Source: Ponticaulis profundi (GTDB taxonomy: Bacteria; Pseudomonadota; Alphaproteobacteria; Caulobacterales; Hyphomonadaceae). From it: DNA of 64,000 bases. The stretch spans positions 1-64,000 of the forward strand of contig NZ_JBHSSW010000004.1 in the NCBI RefSeq assembly GCF_042659465.1. Direction: 5' to 3'. The notes below the pieces were generated by a model, which worked only from the letters and a program-made list of their open reading frames with translations, did no database searches and had not been told where the DNA came from. Both the position numbers and the translations under genes were made by a program. Position 1 is the first letter of the stretch. Each line of letters opens with the position of its first letter. Positions 51,979 through 60,968 of the stretch are shown piece after piece.

Positions 51979-52512
51979 TCACCGGGTTCCGTCTTCAAAG
52001 CTTGCAAGGGCCCATTCTGCGAAGGTCGCAATGTTTCCGCCCTTGAAGAGAAAGGCGCCAACACCGGCTGCATGAGCAGCCTGGATATCGGTTTCCTTGT
52101 CGCCAATCAGAAAGCTGGCTTCTCGTTTGACCGGGAAATCGCCCATGGCACGCATCAGCATGCCGGGCTTGGGTTTGCGATCGAAGCTGTCTTTGCGATA
52201 GCGCTCAATCTCCCCGTCCTCATGATAGGGGCAGTGATAAAAGCGGTCGACATGCGCGCCGGCAGCCTCCAGTTCGCGCTCCATGAAGGCGTGCAGCGCG
52301 AACATCTCTTCTTCTGTGTAATAGCCGCGCGCGATACCGGACTGGTTGGTCACAACCAACACCCACCAGCCGCGCTCATTGAAGGTCTTCACGCACTGTT
52401 TTGCGCCTTCCACCCATTCGAACGCGTCCACGCTGTGGACGTAGGATTTGTCGATGTTGAGAACGCCGTCTCTGTCAAGAAACAGGGCAGGGCGAGGCTG
52501 TTTCGGGGTCAT
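51979..52512 (-). CDS. gmhB: D-glycero-beta-D-manno-heptose 1,7-bisphosphate phosphatase (GmhB-like)
   Basis: A 177-aa HAD-IIIA phosphatase. The catalytic pair is Asp13 and Asp15 in FLDRDGVLN, with VVTNQSGIARGYY as motif II, KPKPGMLMRA as motif III and LIGDKETDIQAAHAAGV as motif IV. CPYHEDGEIERYRKD contains part of the zinc-loop region; only one obvious Cys-x-x-His is seen, so the classic four-ligand zinc loop may be incomplete. It acts in LPS core heptose synthesis. It overlaps the MFS gene upstream by 4 bp. Confidence 0.85.
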   Translation of the reverse strand: MTPKQPRPALFLDRDGVLNIDKSYVHSVDAFEWVEGAKQCVKTFNERGWWVLVVTNQSGIARGYYTEEEMFALHAFMERELEAAGAHVDRFYHCPYHEDGEIERYRKDSFDRKPKPGMLMRAMGDFPVKREASFLIGDKETDIQAAHAAGVGAFLFKGGNIATFAEWALASFEDGTR

Positions 52513-53774
52513 GTCGGCTCCGGCGTATCGGTTGCTTTGGCAACAACGTGCTGAATCTCATCATGGTTCGATCGTATGCCGATGATAAGCGGGACCATGG
52601 CAATGGCTGCGAGTGTGCCAGCCAGCAGGAAGTTTGCGCCCGCAAAATAGATCGGCGCTTCCGGCTGGGTAAAATAATGAAGGATCTGGGTCATCATGAC
52701 CGGGCCAATGATCATGGATAGTGACTGGAGGCTTGCCATGGCACCCTGGAGTTCACCCTGTGCGTTGCGGGGCGTCACGCTTGTCATCATCGTCTGCAGC
52801 GATGGATTGGCGATGCCGGAAAGCGCAGACATCACGATTACCGTGTAAGCCATCCAGCCTTCAAATGCGAAGGCCATGGCGAACATGCCAAATACGCTGA
52901 AGGAAAATCCGACATAAGCTGCTTTTTCGGGGCCAATCTTCTTGGTGATCGGGCCGACCAGCAGTGCTTGAACGATCGCAGAACTGATGCCGACAAAACC
53001 GAGTGACAGGCCGATATGCTGGGAGTCCCAGCCGTAACGGATGGCACCATAAAAGTTCCAGGAGCCCGGATAAACGGCATGCGCCAGACCAAAGATCGAA
53101 ACGGCCACGAGGAACCATGCGATTTTTGGCAGTTTCGCAAAGTGCGTGAACGCGCCCAGCGGGTTTGACCGTTTGATGTCGAACGGGCGGCGATGCTCCT
53201 TGTCCAGAGACTCTGGCAGGACAAACAGACCATAGAGAAAGTTGCAGGCGGCAATGCCTGCCGAAACGAAAAAGGGCAGGCGCGTGTGAATGTCGCCCAG
53301 CAGGCCGCCAATGACCGGGCCGAACACGAAACCGAACCCGAAAGCGGCGCCAATCATGCCGAAGGCGCGGCTGCGGTTCTCGGGCTCTGTCACATCCGCA
53401 ATATAGGCGCTTGCCGTCGAATAGGTCGCGCTCGCAAGACCTGCCAGCGCGCGCCCGATGAACAGGATGAACAGGCTGTGTGCAAAGCCCATGATCAGAA
53501 AGTCGATGCAGAGGACCGCAATGGAGGTCAGAAGCACAGGGCGGCGACCAAACCGGTCTGACAGATTGCCGAGCGTCGGCATCATCAGAAAGTTCACCAC
53601 GCCGAATGTGGCTGTCAGAAAGCCTGAAATGGCAACGGTCTCGGACTCGGATTTCCCGGTGATTTCGGTCAGGAAGTCTGGGACGACTGGAATGAAAATG
53701 CCGAAAGCCAGCAAGTCCAGTGCGACCGTGACGATCACAAACAGAAAGGCATTCTTGCCGTGCGTTCTGGCCAC
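52509..53774 (-). CDS. MFS transporter, TetA-like (TCR/Tet group)
   Basis: A 421-aa drug:H+ antiporter-type transporter with 12 predicted helices. Motif A between TM2 and TM3 is GNLSDRFGRRPVLL, and motif C-like glycines appear in GAAFGFGFVFGPVIGGLLGD. The pattern of FGIFIPVVPDFLTEITG in TM1 and ALAGLASATYSTASAYIADVTEPENRSRAFG between TM4 and TM5 is that of TetA/Bmr-like proteins. The substrate is unknown and tetracycline resistance should not be assumed. It is translationally coupled to gmhB. Confidence 0.9.
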   Translation of the reverse strand: MARTHGKNAFLFVIVTVALDLLAFGIFIPVVPDFLTEITGKSESETVAISGFLTATFGVVNFLMMPTLGNLSDRFGRRPVLLTSIAVLCIDFLIMGFAHSLFILFIGRALAGLASATYSTASAYIADVTEPENRSRAFGMIGAAFGFGFVFGPVIGGLLGDIHTRLPFFVSAGIAACNFLYGLFVLPESLDKEHRRPFDIKRSNPLGAFTHFAKLPKIAWFLVAVSIFGLAHAVYPGSWNFYGAIRYGWDSQHIGLSLGFVGISSAIVQALLVGPITKKIGPEKAAYVGFSFSVFGMFAMAFAFEGWMAYTVIVMSALSGIANPSLQTMMTSVTPRNAQGELQGAMASLQSLSMIIGPVMMTQILHYFTQPEAPIYFAGANFLLAGTLAAIAMVPLIIGIRSNHDEIQHVVAKATDTPEPT

Positions 53775-53901
53775 GAAATCCCCCGATGCGGTGCAATACC
53801 TGTCTGCCTTATGGGCTTTCCCAGGGCGTGTCGAGATAGACGTCGGGGGAAGGCGGGCTTTCTGAAGGCGTTACGTCCTTGCTGGTCATCCCTTATGCGA
53901 A

Positions 53902-53929
53902 AAACCTCCCGACTGGTGCCGGGAGGTTT
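53902..53929. terminator. Rho-independent terminator
   Basis: AAACCTCCCG at 53902-53911 pairs with CGGGAGGTTT at 53920-53929. It lies just downstream of the vWA gene on the minus strand, where a T run follows, and can act in both directions. Confidence 0.85.
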
Positions 53930-53956
53930 CTATTCTTTCACGTGCCTGCGCTGCGG

Positions 53957-55138
53957 CTAGCGCGACAATTCCTTCATCGCGTCTTCGAGACCACCAAGTG
54001 TCATCTCGAACATGCGATGCGGGCCAATCAGGTCGCGGATCAGTTTGACCGACGAGTTATAGTCCCAGGAGTTTTCCGGAGATGGGTTCAGCCAGACAAG
54101 GTCAGGATATTGCTGCACCAGACGCTGGATCCAGAGCCCGCCCGGTTCTTCATTCCAGTGCTCGACAGAACCGCCGGCATAGGTGACCTCATAAGGGCTC
54201 ATTGTGGCATCGCCGACGACGATAACCTTGTAATCAGACGAGTATTTGTGAAGCACGTCCCAGGTCGGGATCTTTTCCGCATGACGGCGACGATTGTCTT
54301 TCCACACACCCTCATAGATGCAGTTGTGGAAGTAATAGTAATCGAGATTTTTAAATTCTGTCCGCGCCGCTGAAAACAGCTCTTCACAGACGCGAATGTG
54401 CGGGTCCATCGAGCCGCCGACATCGAGGAAGAGCAGCAGATTAACGGCGTTGCGACGCTCCGGTCGCAGGACAAGATCGAGATAGCCCTGCTTGGCTGTG
54501 GCCCGGATGGTATTGTCGAGATCGAGCTCTTCAGCGGCACCTGTGCGCGCCCATTTGCGAAGACGGCGCATGGCAACCTTGATGTTGCGTGTGCCGAGTT
54601 CGACCGAATCATCCAGATTCTTGTATTCGCGCTTGTCCCAGACCTTCACCGCGCGGCGATGGCGGGATTTGTTCTGGCCAATGCGCACGCCCTCTGGATT
54701 GTAGCCATTGGCGCCGAAAGGCGAGGTGCCCCCGGTCCCGATCCATTTATTGCCGCCTTCATGGCGTTTCTTCTGTTCTTCAAGACGCTCTTTCAGCGTC
54801 TCCATCAGTTTTTCCCAGCCGCCGAGCGCTTCGATTTCCTTCTTTTCCTCTTCGGTGAGGAATTTTTCGGTCATCTTGCGCAGCCATTCTTCCGGCAGCT
54901 CCTGCACATCAATGCCTTCGCCGATGCTTTCGAGCCCTTTGAAAGTATGTCCGAACACCTTGTCGAATTTATCGATATTGCGCTCGTCTTTGACCAGTGC
55001 CGTGCGGGCGAGATAATAGAATTCCTCGACATCCATATCGATGACGCCTTGATCCATGGCGTCCATCAGGGACAGGTATTCCTTGAGTGTCACCGGAACC
55101 TTGGCGGCGCGAAGCTCTGAAAAAAAGTTCAGGAACAT
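53957..55138 (-). CDS. vWA domain-containing CoxE-like protein
   Basis: A 393-aa protein starting at the ATG at 55138 behind GAGGAG; a longer in-frame start lacks a ribosome-binding site. The N-terminal ~130 residues are a helical module (FFSELRAAKVPVTLKEYLSLMDAM), followed by a Gly-rich linker (GGTSPFGANGYNPEG). The C-terminal vWA domain has the MIDAS motif Asp239-x-Gly-x-Ser243 in LFLDVGGSMD. CoxE-like vWA proteins act with MoxR AAA+ ATPases to insert metals or assemble complexes. No moxR gene is adjacent here. It lies alone with its own terminator. Confidence 0.85.
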   Translation of the reverse strand: MFLNFFSELRAAKVPVTLKEYLSLMDAMDQGVIDMDVEEFYYLARTALVKDERNIDKFDKVFGHTFKGLESIGEGIDVQELPEEWLRKMTEKFLTEEEKKEIEALGGWEKLMETLKERLEEQKKRHEGGNKWIGTGGTSPFGANGYNPEGVRIGQNKSRHRRAVKVWDKREYKNLDDSVELGTRNIKVAMRRLRKWARTGAAEELDLDNTIRATAKQGYLDLVLRPERRNAVNLLLFLDVGGSMDPHIRVCEELFSAARTEFKNLDYYYFHNCIYEGVWKDNRRRHAEKIPTWDVLHKYSSDYKVIVVGDATMSPYEVTYAGGSVEHWNEEPGGLWIQRLVQQYPDLVWLNPSPENSWDYNSSVKLIRDLIGPHRMFEMTLGGLEDAMKELSR

Positions 55139-55357
55139 GGGGCGTTTCTCCTCTTGTGTAGGAAGGTAACGCGAACTCACCGCCTTGTCCAAGGTCACGC
55201 AAAGTCAGCTGGTCAGGTTTTTTGCGTTTTCTGAGACGATGAAGGCGATGACACGAAATGTGTCTTGCCATCGAAACATCTGAAAACAAATGAAACCTAT
55301 TGGTGTTACGGTGTTCCCGAGCGACGAACTCGTCTAAAAGGCCGCCAGGAGGAAGGC

Positions 55358-56062
55358 ATGTCAGAGCACACGAGCGTAAGTGGATCGAAGGAAGTCGGAG
55401 CGATTGCGCACTTATACCGTGCGGAAGCCTACCGTTCGACCATCTGGCGCCAGCGACTCGATATGACAACCAACTGGGCGGTTGTGACCACCGGTATTGC
55501 CCTGTCTCTGACGTTCTCGAGTAAGGAAGCCTCAGCCCTGCCGCTGGTTCTGGTGGGCTTGCTGGTCGCGATGTTTCTTCATCTGGAAGCCCGTCGCTAC
55601 CGCTATTTCGACGTGTTTCGCTTTCGCGCCCGGATTCTCGAAATCGCTTTTTTCGTGCCCATCCTGCGCGGTGAGGGCGCCGAGATCAAACAGGATCGCG
55701 GCACGCCCTTATCTGATGACTATGTGCGGCCGAAGTTTCGCATCAGCTATCTTCGCGCGGTCGGGAAGCGTATCCGGCGCAACTATGGTTTCATCTTTGC
55801 CATCCAGGTGCTGGCTTATTTCGGAAAGATCGAAATCCATCCAACGGATCTGAAAACATATGAGCAGTTTCTGGATCGCGCCGCCATTGGCCCGATTCCG
55901 GGAGAGCTGGCGCTTCTCTGCGGCTTGCTGTTTCACATGTGCTGGATCAGCATCGCGATCTTCACGTATTTTCAGGAACGCGCCGACAAATCCGAAACGA
56001 AGGACGTGCTCGATTGGGATGAACATCAGGATGATGGCATCCCGCCCGTTCAGCCATACTGA
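55358..56062 (+). CDS. DUF2270 membrane protein
   Basis: A 234-aa protein starting at the ATG at 55358 with AGGAGGA upstream. The sequence YRAEAYRSTIWRQRLDMTTNWAVVTTGIALSLTFS is the DUF2270 hallmark. Two or three hydrophobic helices at ~50-85 are followed by a cytosolic loop and further helices at ~175-195. HLEARRYRYFDVFRFRARILE is also characteristic. The function is unknown. It is divergent from the vWA gene. Confidence 0.88.
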   Translation: MSEHTSVSGSKEVGAIAHLYRAEAYRSTIWRQRLDMTTNWAVVTTGIALSLTFSSKEASALPLVLVGLLVAMFLHLEARRYRYFDVFRFRARILEIAFFVPILRGEGAEIKQDRGTPLSDDYVRPKFRISYLRAVGKRIRRNYGFIFAIQVLAYFGKIEIHPTDLKTYEQFLDRAAIGPIPGELALLCGLLFHMCWISIAIFTYFQERADKSETKDVLDWDEHQDDGIPPVQPY

Positions 56063-56094
56063 TCGGGTGCATATGCTGATATAGGTCGGCTATT

Positions 56095-56385
56095 TCAGGT
56101 CAGTCGTGCGATCAGCTTGTCGATCACAGACAGCGCTTTCTTGCGGTCAATGACATCGACCCAGATGTCATCCCCTTCGACGGTCAGCGCAATCGCACCG
56201 GTTTTCTCGATCTCACGAAGCACCGCAGCTGTCCGCCCATCCATGCCGCGTAGCATCAGCGGTTCCAGCGCGCGGTCTGTGTCCTCCAGAATGCGCAGCA
56301 GCGCGTCCACATGTGGCGCTGGCGCAAGTGTATGGAGTTCGCCCCGGCTTGTTTCCGGGTTTCGGGTCTTCGTTGGAAAGGTCAT
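56095..56385 (-). CDS. Small hypothetical protein (96 aa)
   Basis: A 96-aa soluble protein from the ATG at 56385; the preceding GTG gives one more residue. It has helix-turn regions (APHVDALLRILEDTDRALEPLML) followed by a compact alpha/beta end (RTAAVLREIEKTGAIALTVEGDDIWVDVIDRKKALSVIDKLIARL). I recognise no family. It lies convergent with DUF2270 and 106 bp from the crotonase gene on the same strand. Confidence 0.6.
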   Translation of the reverse strand: MTFPTKTRNPETSRGELHTLAPAPHVDALLRILEDTDRALEPLMLRGMDGRTAAVLREIEKTGAIALTVEGDDIWVDVIDRKKALSVIDKLIARLT

Positions 56386-56491
56386 CACACCATTCTCGCT
56401 TCAAGAGCGTGTATTTTTCTTTACGAGCACTGCAAAAGCAGGCCTTTCAACCATTCTAGCCTGCTTTCACGGTGTAATGAAACCTTTTGCG

Positions 56492-57340
56492 TTACATCGC
56501 GGTCCGGCGAACCGGGGCGAGATCCGGGAAGTTTGGCGTGCGTTTCTCTGTGCGCGCCGTGAAGGCTTCGGCCATATGCTCCGGTGGGAACATGCCCGCA
56601 TTCCAGACACCAACATAATCCAGCGTGTCGCGGGTTGAGTGATCGCGGCCGTAATTGATCATCACTTTGGAGCCAGTTACAGCGAGTGGATCCTTGTTGG
56701 CAATCTCGCGAGCTGTCGCCATAACGGCATCCAGCATGGTTTCCTGATTGGGATAGATCTCATTGACGAGGCCAATTTCGACGGCCTTCTCTGCGAGCAG
56801 GCGCCGCCCCGTATATGCCATCTCGCGGACCCAGCCTTCCGGGATGAGGCGCTGGAGGCGCGGGAAGGTGCCAACATCGGCTGTCATGCCGATATTGATT
56901 TCCTGAATGCAAAAGAAGGTGTCGGCTGTGCACCAGCGAATGTCGGCGGCTGAAATTAGATCGACTGCGCCGCCAATAACGCCGCCCTGACATGCGACTA
57001 GCACCGGAATGCGTGCCTCTTCGAGCGCATTGAAACTGTCCTGAATGGCTTTGACATTGCTTCGGAAGGCTTCCGCCAGAACATAGCGGTCATGGTTCTT
57101 TTCCGATGCCGCACTGTCGGCAAACACAGACAGATCCATGCCCGCGGAGAAGTGCTTGCCGGTGGAAGACAGCACAATCACGCGTGCGAGTGCTCCGCCA
57201 TCAATGGCGCGGATAATGTCTGGCAGTTCGTTCCAGAACGCCTTGTTCATCGCATTCATTGTCTGCGGGCTGTTCAGCCGGATGTGTGCGATCTTGTCTT
57301 CGATCTCGACCGCAAAAAATTCGTAAGTGTCCTTCAGCAT
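56492..57340 (-). CDS. Crotonase, delta3,5-delta2,4-dienoyl-CoA isomerase type
   Basis: A 282-aa crotonase-fold enzyme. The three acidic residues of dienoyl-CoA isomerase (ECH1) are conserved: Asp127 in GGAVDLISAADIRW, Glu147 in CIQEINIG and Asp155 in TADVGTFPRLQR. This triad distinguishes it from enoyl-CoA hydratase, which has Glu in the first two positions. It probably shifts double bonds during oxidation of unsaturated fatty acids with odd-numbered bonds. Oxyanion segment FSAGMDL is intact. It appears monocistronic. Confidence 0.9.
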   Translation of the reverse strand: MLKDTYEFFAVEIEDKIAHIRLNSPQTMNAMNKAFWNELPDIIRAIDGGALARVIVLSSTGKHFSAGMDLSVFADSAASEKNHDRYVLAEAFRSNVKAIQDSFNALEEARIPVLVACQGGVIGGAVDLISAADIRWCTADTFFCIQEINIGMTADVGTFPRLQRLIPEGWVREMAYTGRRLLAEKAVEIGLVNEIYPNQETMLDAVMATAREIANKDPLAVTGSKVMINYGRDHSTRDTLDYVGVWNAGMFPPEHMAEAFTARTEKRTPNFPDLAPVRRTAM

Positions 57341-57495
57341 TTCGCTCTCCCGTTTTTCCGGGGAGCATACCTTTCCTCTGGCGTCTGCCTAGCGAGGAGT
57401 TGAAAAGCGAAGGAAAAAACCATTGTCGATGTGGCCCTGATCCGCGTCAGCGGCTAATTTAGCCCCCGATGCGCTGTGAATCGCGAGGAATGACC

Positions 57496-58281
57496 ATGAA
57501 ATATCTCTCTATTGCAGTGATTGCGGGGCTCAGCCTCACGTCAGCGGCTCAGGCGCAATCCTTTGGCGATCTTCTCGGTGGGCTCTTCGGAGACCGTGAG
57601 AACAAACAGGCGCCGGAACGCGATAGCTCGGAGACGGTCATCCAGCCGTCTGACCGCAGCGCGTCTGTCGCGTCTGTCCTGACGCAATCGGAAGCTCAGG
57701 CGGGGCTGAAAGAAGCCCTGATTGTCGGAGCGAGAGCCGTTGGCCAGCAGCTCTCTGCCGAGAATGGATACTTCAAGGATGGGAACATCCACATTCCATT
57801 GCCGGGGCGGCTCGAAGAGGTTCAGAAGCAGCTCTCGAAATTCGGATTGTCCGGCCAGCTGGATGATCTCGAGCTTCGTATGAATCGCGCTGCTGAAGCG
57901 GCCGCGCCTCAGGCTGCTGATCTGGTGGTGTCCGCGGTGCAGTCTCTGACAATTGAGGATGCGATTGCACTGGTCCAGGGCGGAGACACCGCGGCGACGG
58001 ATCTGTTGCGGTCGAAAACCGAGCCAGATCTGATGGGGCTCTTGCGGCCCTATGTCGAAGATACCCTTCAGGACGCAGGCGCGCTTTCCATGATTGATCA
58101 GGTCAGCGAGGAGTATGGCGTCGGTCAACTCGGCGCTAATGCGCGCACACAATTGATTGACCATGCTGTCAGCGAAGCACTAGATGGCCTGTTCTTCTAT
58201 CTTGCGAAAGAAGAACAGAGCATTCGGAACAATCCGGTCGAACGCTCCACCGATTTGTTGCGCCGGGTTTTCGGGGGGTAG
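57496..58281 (+). CDS. DUF4197 family exported protein
   Basis: A 261-aa protein starting at the ATG at 57496 (CGAGGAATGACC upstream) with a signal peptide ending AAQAQ. The mature part shows the DUF4197 pattern: AGLKEALIVGARAVGQQLSAENGYF, IHIPLPGRLEEVQKQLSKFG, RMNRAAEAAAPQAADLVVSAVQSLTIEDAI and DYLRSKT-like DLLRSKTEPDL. It is probably periplasmic and helical; the family has no known function. It ends 3 bp before the alpha/beta hydrolase gene. Confidence 0.9.
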   Translation: MKYLSIAVIAGLSLTSAAQAQSFGDLLGGLFGDRENKQAPERDSSETVIQPSDRSASVASVLTQSEAQAGLKEALIVGARAVGQQLSAENGYFKDGNIHIPLPGRLEEVQKQLSKFGLSGQLDDLELRMNRAAEAAAPQAADLVVSAVQSLTIEDAIALVQGGDTAATDLLRSKTEPDLMGLLRPYVEDTLQDAGALSMIDQVSEEYGVGQLGANARTQLIDHAVSEALDGLFFYLAKEEQSIRNNPVERSTDLLRRVFGG

Positions 58282-58284
58282 GAC

Positions 58285-59235
58285 ATGCGTCGATTCACGG
58301 TCGATGTCGGGGATGGCAACCTGGCAGGCATTGCATTCGGTGATGAGAATCGCACGGTTGATAGCCTGTTCGTGCATGCGAACGGCTTTAATGCACATAC
58401 CTATCAGTCCATTCTCGAGCCACTCGGTCTGCGCGCGCATGTCGCCGGTATCGATTTGCGTGGTCATGGTCGCTCGACCGCGCCGGCCAATCCTAAAAAG
58501 CAGACAGGCTGGAATGTCTATCGCGATGATCTGATCAAGGTGCTTGAAGCCGTCGCGCCCAATGGCACCGTACTCGCGGGTCATTCCATGGGGGCAACAA
58601 CCAGCCTGCTGGCTGCTGCAAAGCGCCCGGATCTGGTGCAGGGGCTGGTTCTGGTCGATCCGGTGCTATTGCCTGCTCCGACATATCGCTGGGCGCATTT
58701 GCCGGCCTTTCCAAGCCTTCTGAAGCGAACAACGCCGATGGCAAAGGGCGCGCGCCGCCGTCGTAATCAGTTCGACTCGCAGGAACATGCGATTGAAAAG
58801 CTGACCGGGCGAGGGGCTTTCAAAACATGGCGAAAGCCGTTTCTTGAGGATTATGTCGCCGATGGTGTGCTCTTCAATGAAGAGACCGATTCCTGGCATC
58901 TCGCCTGTCACCCTGAGTGGGAAGCTGCGAACTTTGGTGGGCAGCGCCACCGTCCCTGGACCGCGCTGAAAAACATTGAATGTCCCATCATTCTGATCCG
59001 GGCTGAGAAGGGTTCGACCTGCCCAAGATCATCCGCGTCGCGGTTTCGCAGGATCAAACCGGAGACCTATTTCATCGACGCTGCCGGAACGACACACTTC
59101 GTCCCGATGGAGCGACCTTACGTTGTGAGAGATGCCATATCTCAGTTCCTGTCTCGCCTTGTAGAGGGTTTCAAGGCCGGTGAAGAAGGACGAGTCCAAA
59201 GAAATTTGGATTCGAAAATCGGACTAAAAGACTAA
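58285..59235 (+). CDS. Alpha/beta hydrolase
   Basis: A 316-aa hydrolase with nucleophile Ser101 in LAGHSMGATTSLL, the oxyanion-forming HANGFNAHTY (residues 31-40), IDLRGHGRS, and a likely base His in AAGTTHFVPMERP. Asp in LVDPVLLP follows the nucleophile strand. The cap is large and basic. The C-terminal ~20 residues are charged and variable. It starts 3 bp after the DUF4197 stop and is probably co-transcribed with it. It is an esterase, lipase or related hydrolase; the substrate is unknown. Confidence 0.88.
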   Translation: MRRFTVDVGDGNLAGIAFGDENRTVDSLFVHANGFNAHTYQSILEPLGLRAHVAGIDLRGHGRSTAPANPKKQTGWNVYRDDLIKVLEAVAPNGTVLAGHSMGATTSLLAAAKRPDLVQGLVLVDPVLLPAPTYRWAHLPAFPSLLKRTTPMAKGARRRRNQFDSQEHAIEKLTGRGAFKTWRKPFLEDYVADGVLFNEETDSWHLACHPEWEAANFGGQRHRPWTALKNIECPIILIRAEKGSTCPRSSASRFRRIKPETYFIDAAGTTHFVPMERPYVVRDAISQFLSRLVEGFKAGEEGRVQRNLDSKIGLKD

Positions 59236-59378
59236 GGTTTTATGGGGCTATTCAAGAGATTGTGATAGCTTCATACACGAAATGACCGGCGCGCTTTTAC
59301 CGCATTGCAAAAAAAATCTTGCGTTTGCGAGGGGTTTTGTACTTGTCTGCGGGCAAAAATAAGTCACGCACGGTTAAA

Positions 59379-60506
59379 ATGAAAATTCTAGTCTCCAAAG
59401 AAACCGAAGCCGGGGAGCTTCGGGTGGCGGCTGTTCCGGACACGGTCAAGAAATTGATCGGGCTCGGGCACGACGTCATTATCGAAACTGACGCAGGGGT
59501 TGCGGCAGGCTTCCCTGATTCCGCTTTTGAAGCTGAAGGCGCCAGTATTGCGCCTGCAGGCCTGGGCGATTCTCTGGGCGAAGGTGATATTCTGTTTTGC
59601 GTCCGGCGTCCAAATGAAGCTCTGATTTCAGGTCTGAAGGATGGTGCGGTGGTGATTGGACTGCTCGACCCGTTCTCGGCCAAAGATGCCCTTGCGCCCT
59701 ACAACGCCAAAAAAATTGCTGCACTTGCGATGGAGTTCACGCCTCGCATCACGCGTGCGCAAAGCATGGATGCTCTGTCTTCCCAGTCGAACCTGGCCGG
59801 ATACCGGGCTGTGATCGAGGCGGCTGCGCTCTATGGGCGTGCCATGCCGATGATGATGACCGCTGCTGGCACAGTTGCGCCTGCGAAGGCCTTTGTGATG
59901 GGCGCGGGCGTTGCAGGCTTGCAAGCGATCGCGACAGCGCGTCGACTGGGCGCGGTGGTATCTGCCACAGACGTCCGTCCCGCCGCCAAGGAGCAGGTTG
60001 CTTCACTCGGCGCGAAATTCATCGCTGTTGAGGATGAGGAGTTCAAGGCTGCGGAAACGGCGGGCGGTTATGCCAAGCAGATGTCTGATGAGTATCAGGC
60101 GAAGCAGGCAGAACTGACAGCAAGCCACATCGCCAAGCAGGACATTGTCGTCACAACAGCTTTGATTCCGGGGCGTCCGGCGCCAAAACTGATTTCGAAA
60201 GAAATGGTTGAGAGCATGTCGCCGGGGGCCGTCATCGTTGATATGGCCGCTGCGAACGGTGGCAATTGTGAGCTCACCAAGCCAGGTGAAGTGGTCGATA
60301 TTGGCGGGGTCAGGATTGCTGGCTTTACCAATCTGCCTGCTCGCCTGCCAGCGGACGCATCCGCTCTCTATGCAAAGAACCTTTTGAACTTCCTGCCATT
60401 GATTACCGGTGAAGACGGTCAGCTTGTACTGGATACCGACGACGAGATCGTCGCGGCCATGGTGCTGACCCAGAACGGCGAAACCGTCAGCGACCGGGTA
60501 CAATAG
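59379..60506 (+). CDS. pntAA: NAD(P) transhydrogenase subunit alpha part 1 (PntAA)
   Basis: A 375-aa NAD(H)-binding domain I of the proton-translocating transhydrogenase, with start MKILVSKETEAGELRVAAVPDTV at 59379. SQSNLAGYRAVIEAA and the Rossmann loop VMGAGVAGLQAIATARRLGA are diagnostic, and the RQD-type region (QAELTASHIAKQDIVVTTALIPGRPAP) completes it. It transfers hydride from NADH to NADP+ on PntB. An upstream in-frame extension is ignored because it does not resemble the family. The ribosome-binding site is weak. The alpha subunit is split, as is typical of alphaproteobacteria. Confidence 0.96.
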   Translation: MKILVSKETEAGELRVAAVPDTVKKLIGLGHDVIIETDAGVAAGFPDSAFEAEGASIAPAGLGDSLGEGDILFCVRRPNEALISGLKDGAVVIGLLDPFSAKDALAPYNAKKIAALAMEFTPRITRAQSMDALSSQSNLAGYRAVIEAAALYGRAMPMMMTAAGTVAPAKAFVMGAGVAGLQAIATARRLGAVVSATDVRPAAKEQVASLGAKFIAVEDEEFKAAETAGGYAKQMSDEYQAKQAELTASHIAKQDIVVTTALIPGRPAPKLISKEMVESMSPGAVIVDMAAANGGNCELTKPGEVVDIGGVRIAGFTNLPARLPADASALYAKNLLNFLPLITGEDGQLVLDTDDEIVAAMVLTQNGETVSDRVQ

Positions 60507-60567
60507 GCGAACCAAAAACAAGCAAGCCGTCAGAGCTTGCGAGAGAATTGTCTCGAGGAGAAAGACC

Positions 60568-60966
60568 ATGAAGGTCATAAACTGCGCAGTTGCGCTTGGG
60601 ATGAGTTGTATCCTCGCGATGCCGGCATCGGCGTCGACGGGGACTGAGGCGATCAATCCGGCCGTGTATCTTGCGGCGGTTTTCGCTCTAGCCTGCTTTG
60701 TAGGCTATTATGTTGTCTGGTCTGTGACGCCAGCGCTCCACACGCCACTCATGTCTGTCACCAACGCCATCTCGGGTGTGGTTGTGGTGGGTGCTGTGAT
60801 GGCAGCAGCCGCAACAGGCATGACCGCCGAGGGGGCAACCACACAGGATGTCTGGATCGCACGCGGCATCGGCACGCTCGCGCTCATCCTCGCATCGGTG
60901 AATATTTTCGGTGGCTTTCTCGTCACGCGCCGCATGCTGGCCATGTATAAAAAGAAGGGGAAGTGA
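60568..60966 (+). CDS. pntAB: NAD(P) transhydrogenase subunit alpha part 2 (PntAB)
   Basis: A 132-aa membrane domain IIa with four hydrophobic segments. The conserved core is FVGYYVVWSVTPALHTPLMSVTNAISGVV, with NIFGGFLVTRRML at the end. The first 20 residues (CAVALGMSCILAMPASAS) resemble a signal peptide, which is longer than in many homologues. It follows pntAA by 61 bp behind GAGGAG. Confidence 0.95.
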   Translation: MKVINCAVALGMSCILAMPASASTGTEAINPAVYLAAVFALACFVGYYVVWSVTPALHTPLMSVTNAISGVVVVGAVMAAAATGMTAEGATTQDVWIARGIGTLALILASVNIFGGFLVTRRMLAMYKKKGK

Positions 60967-60968
60967 TT

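Noticed and set aside
52509..53774. Tetracycline resistance gene
   Set aside because: TetA-like motifs define the transporter subfamily only; there is no TetR neighbour and substrate cannot be inferred.
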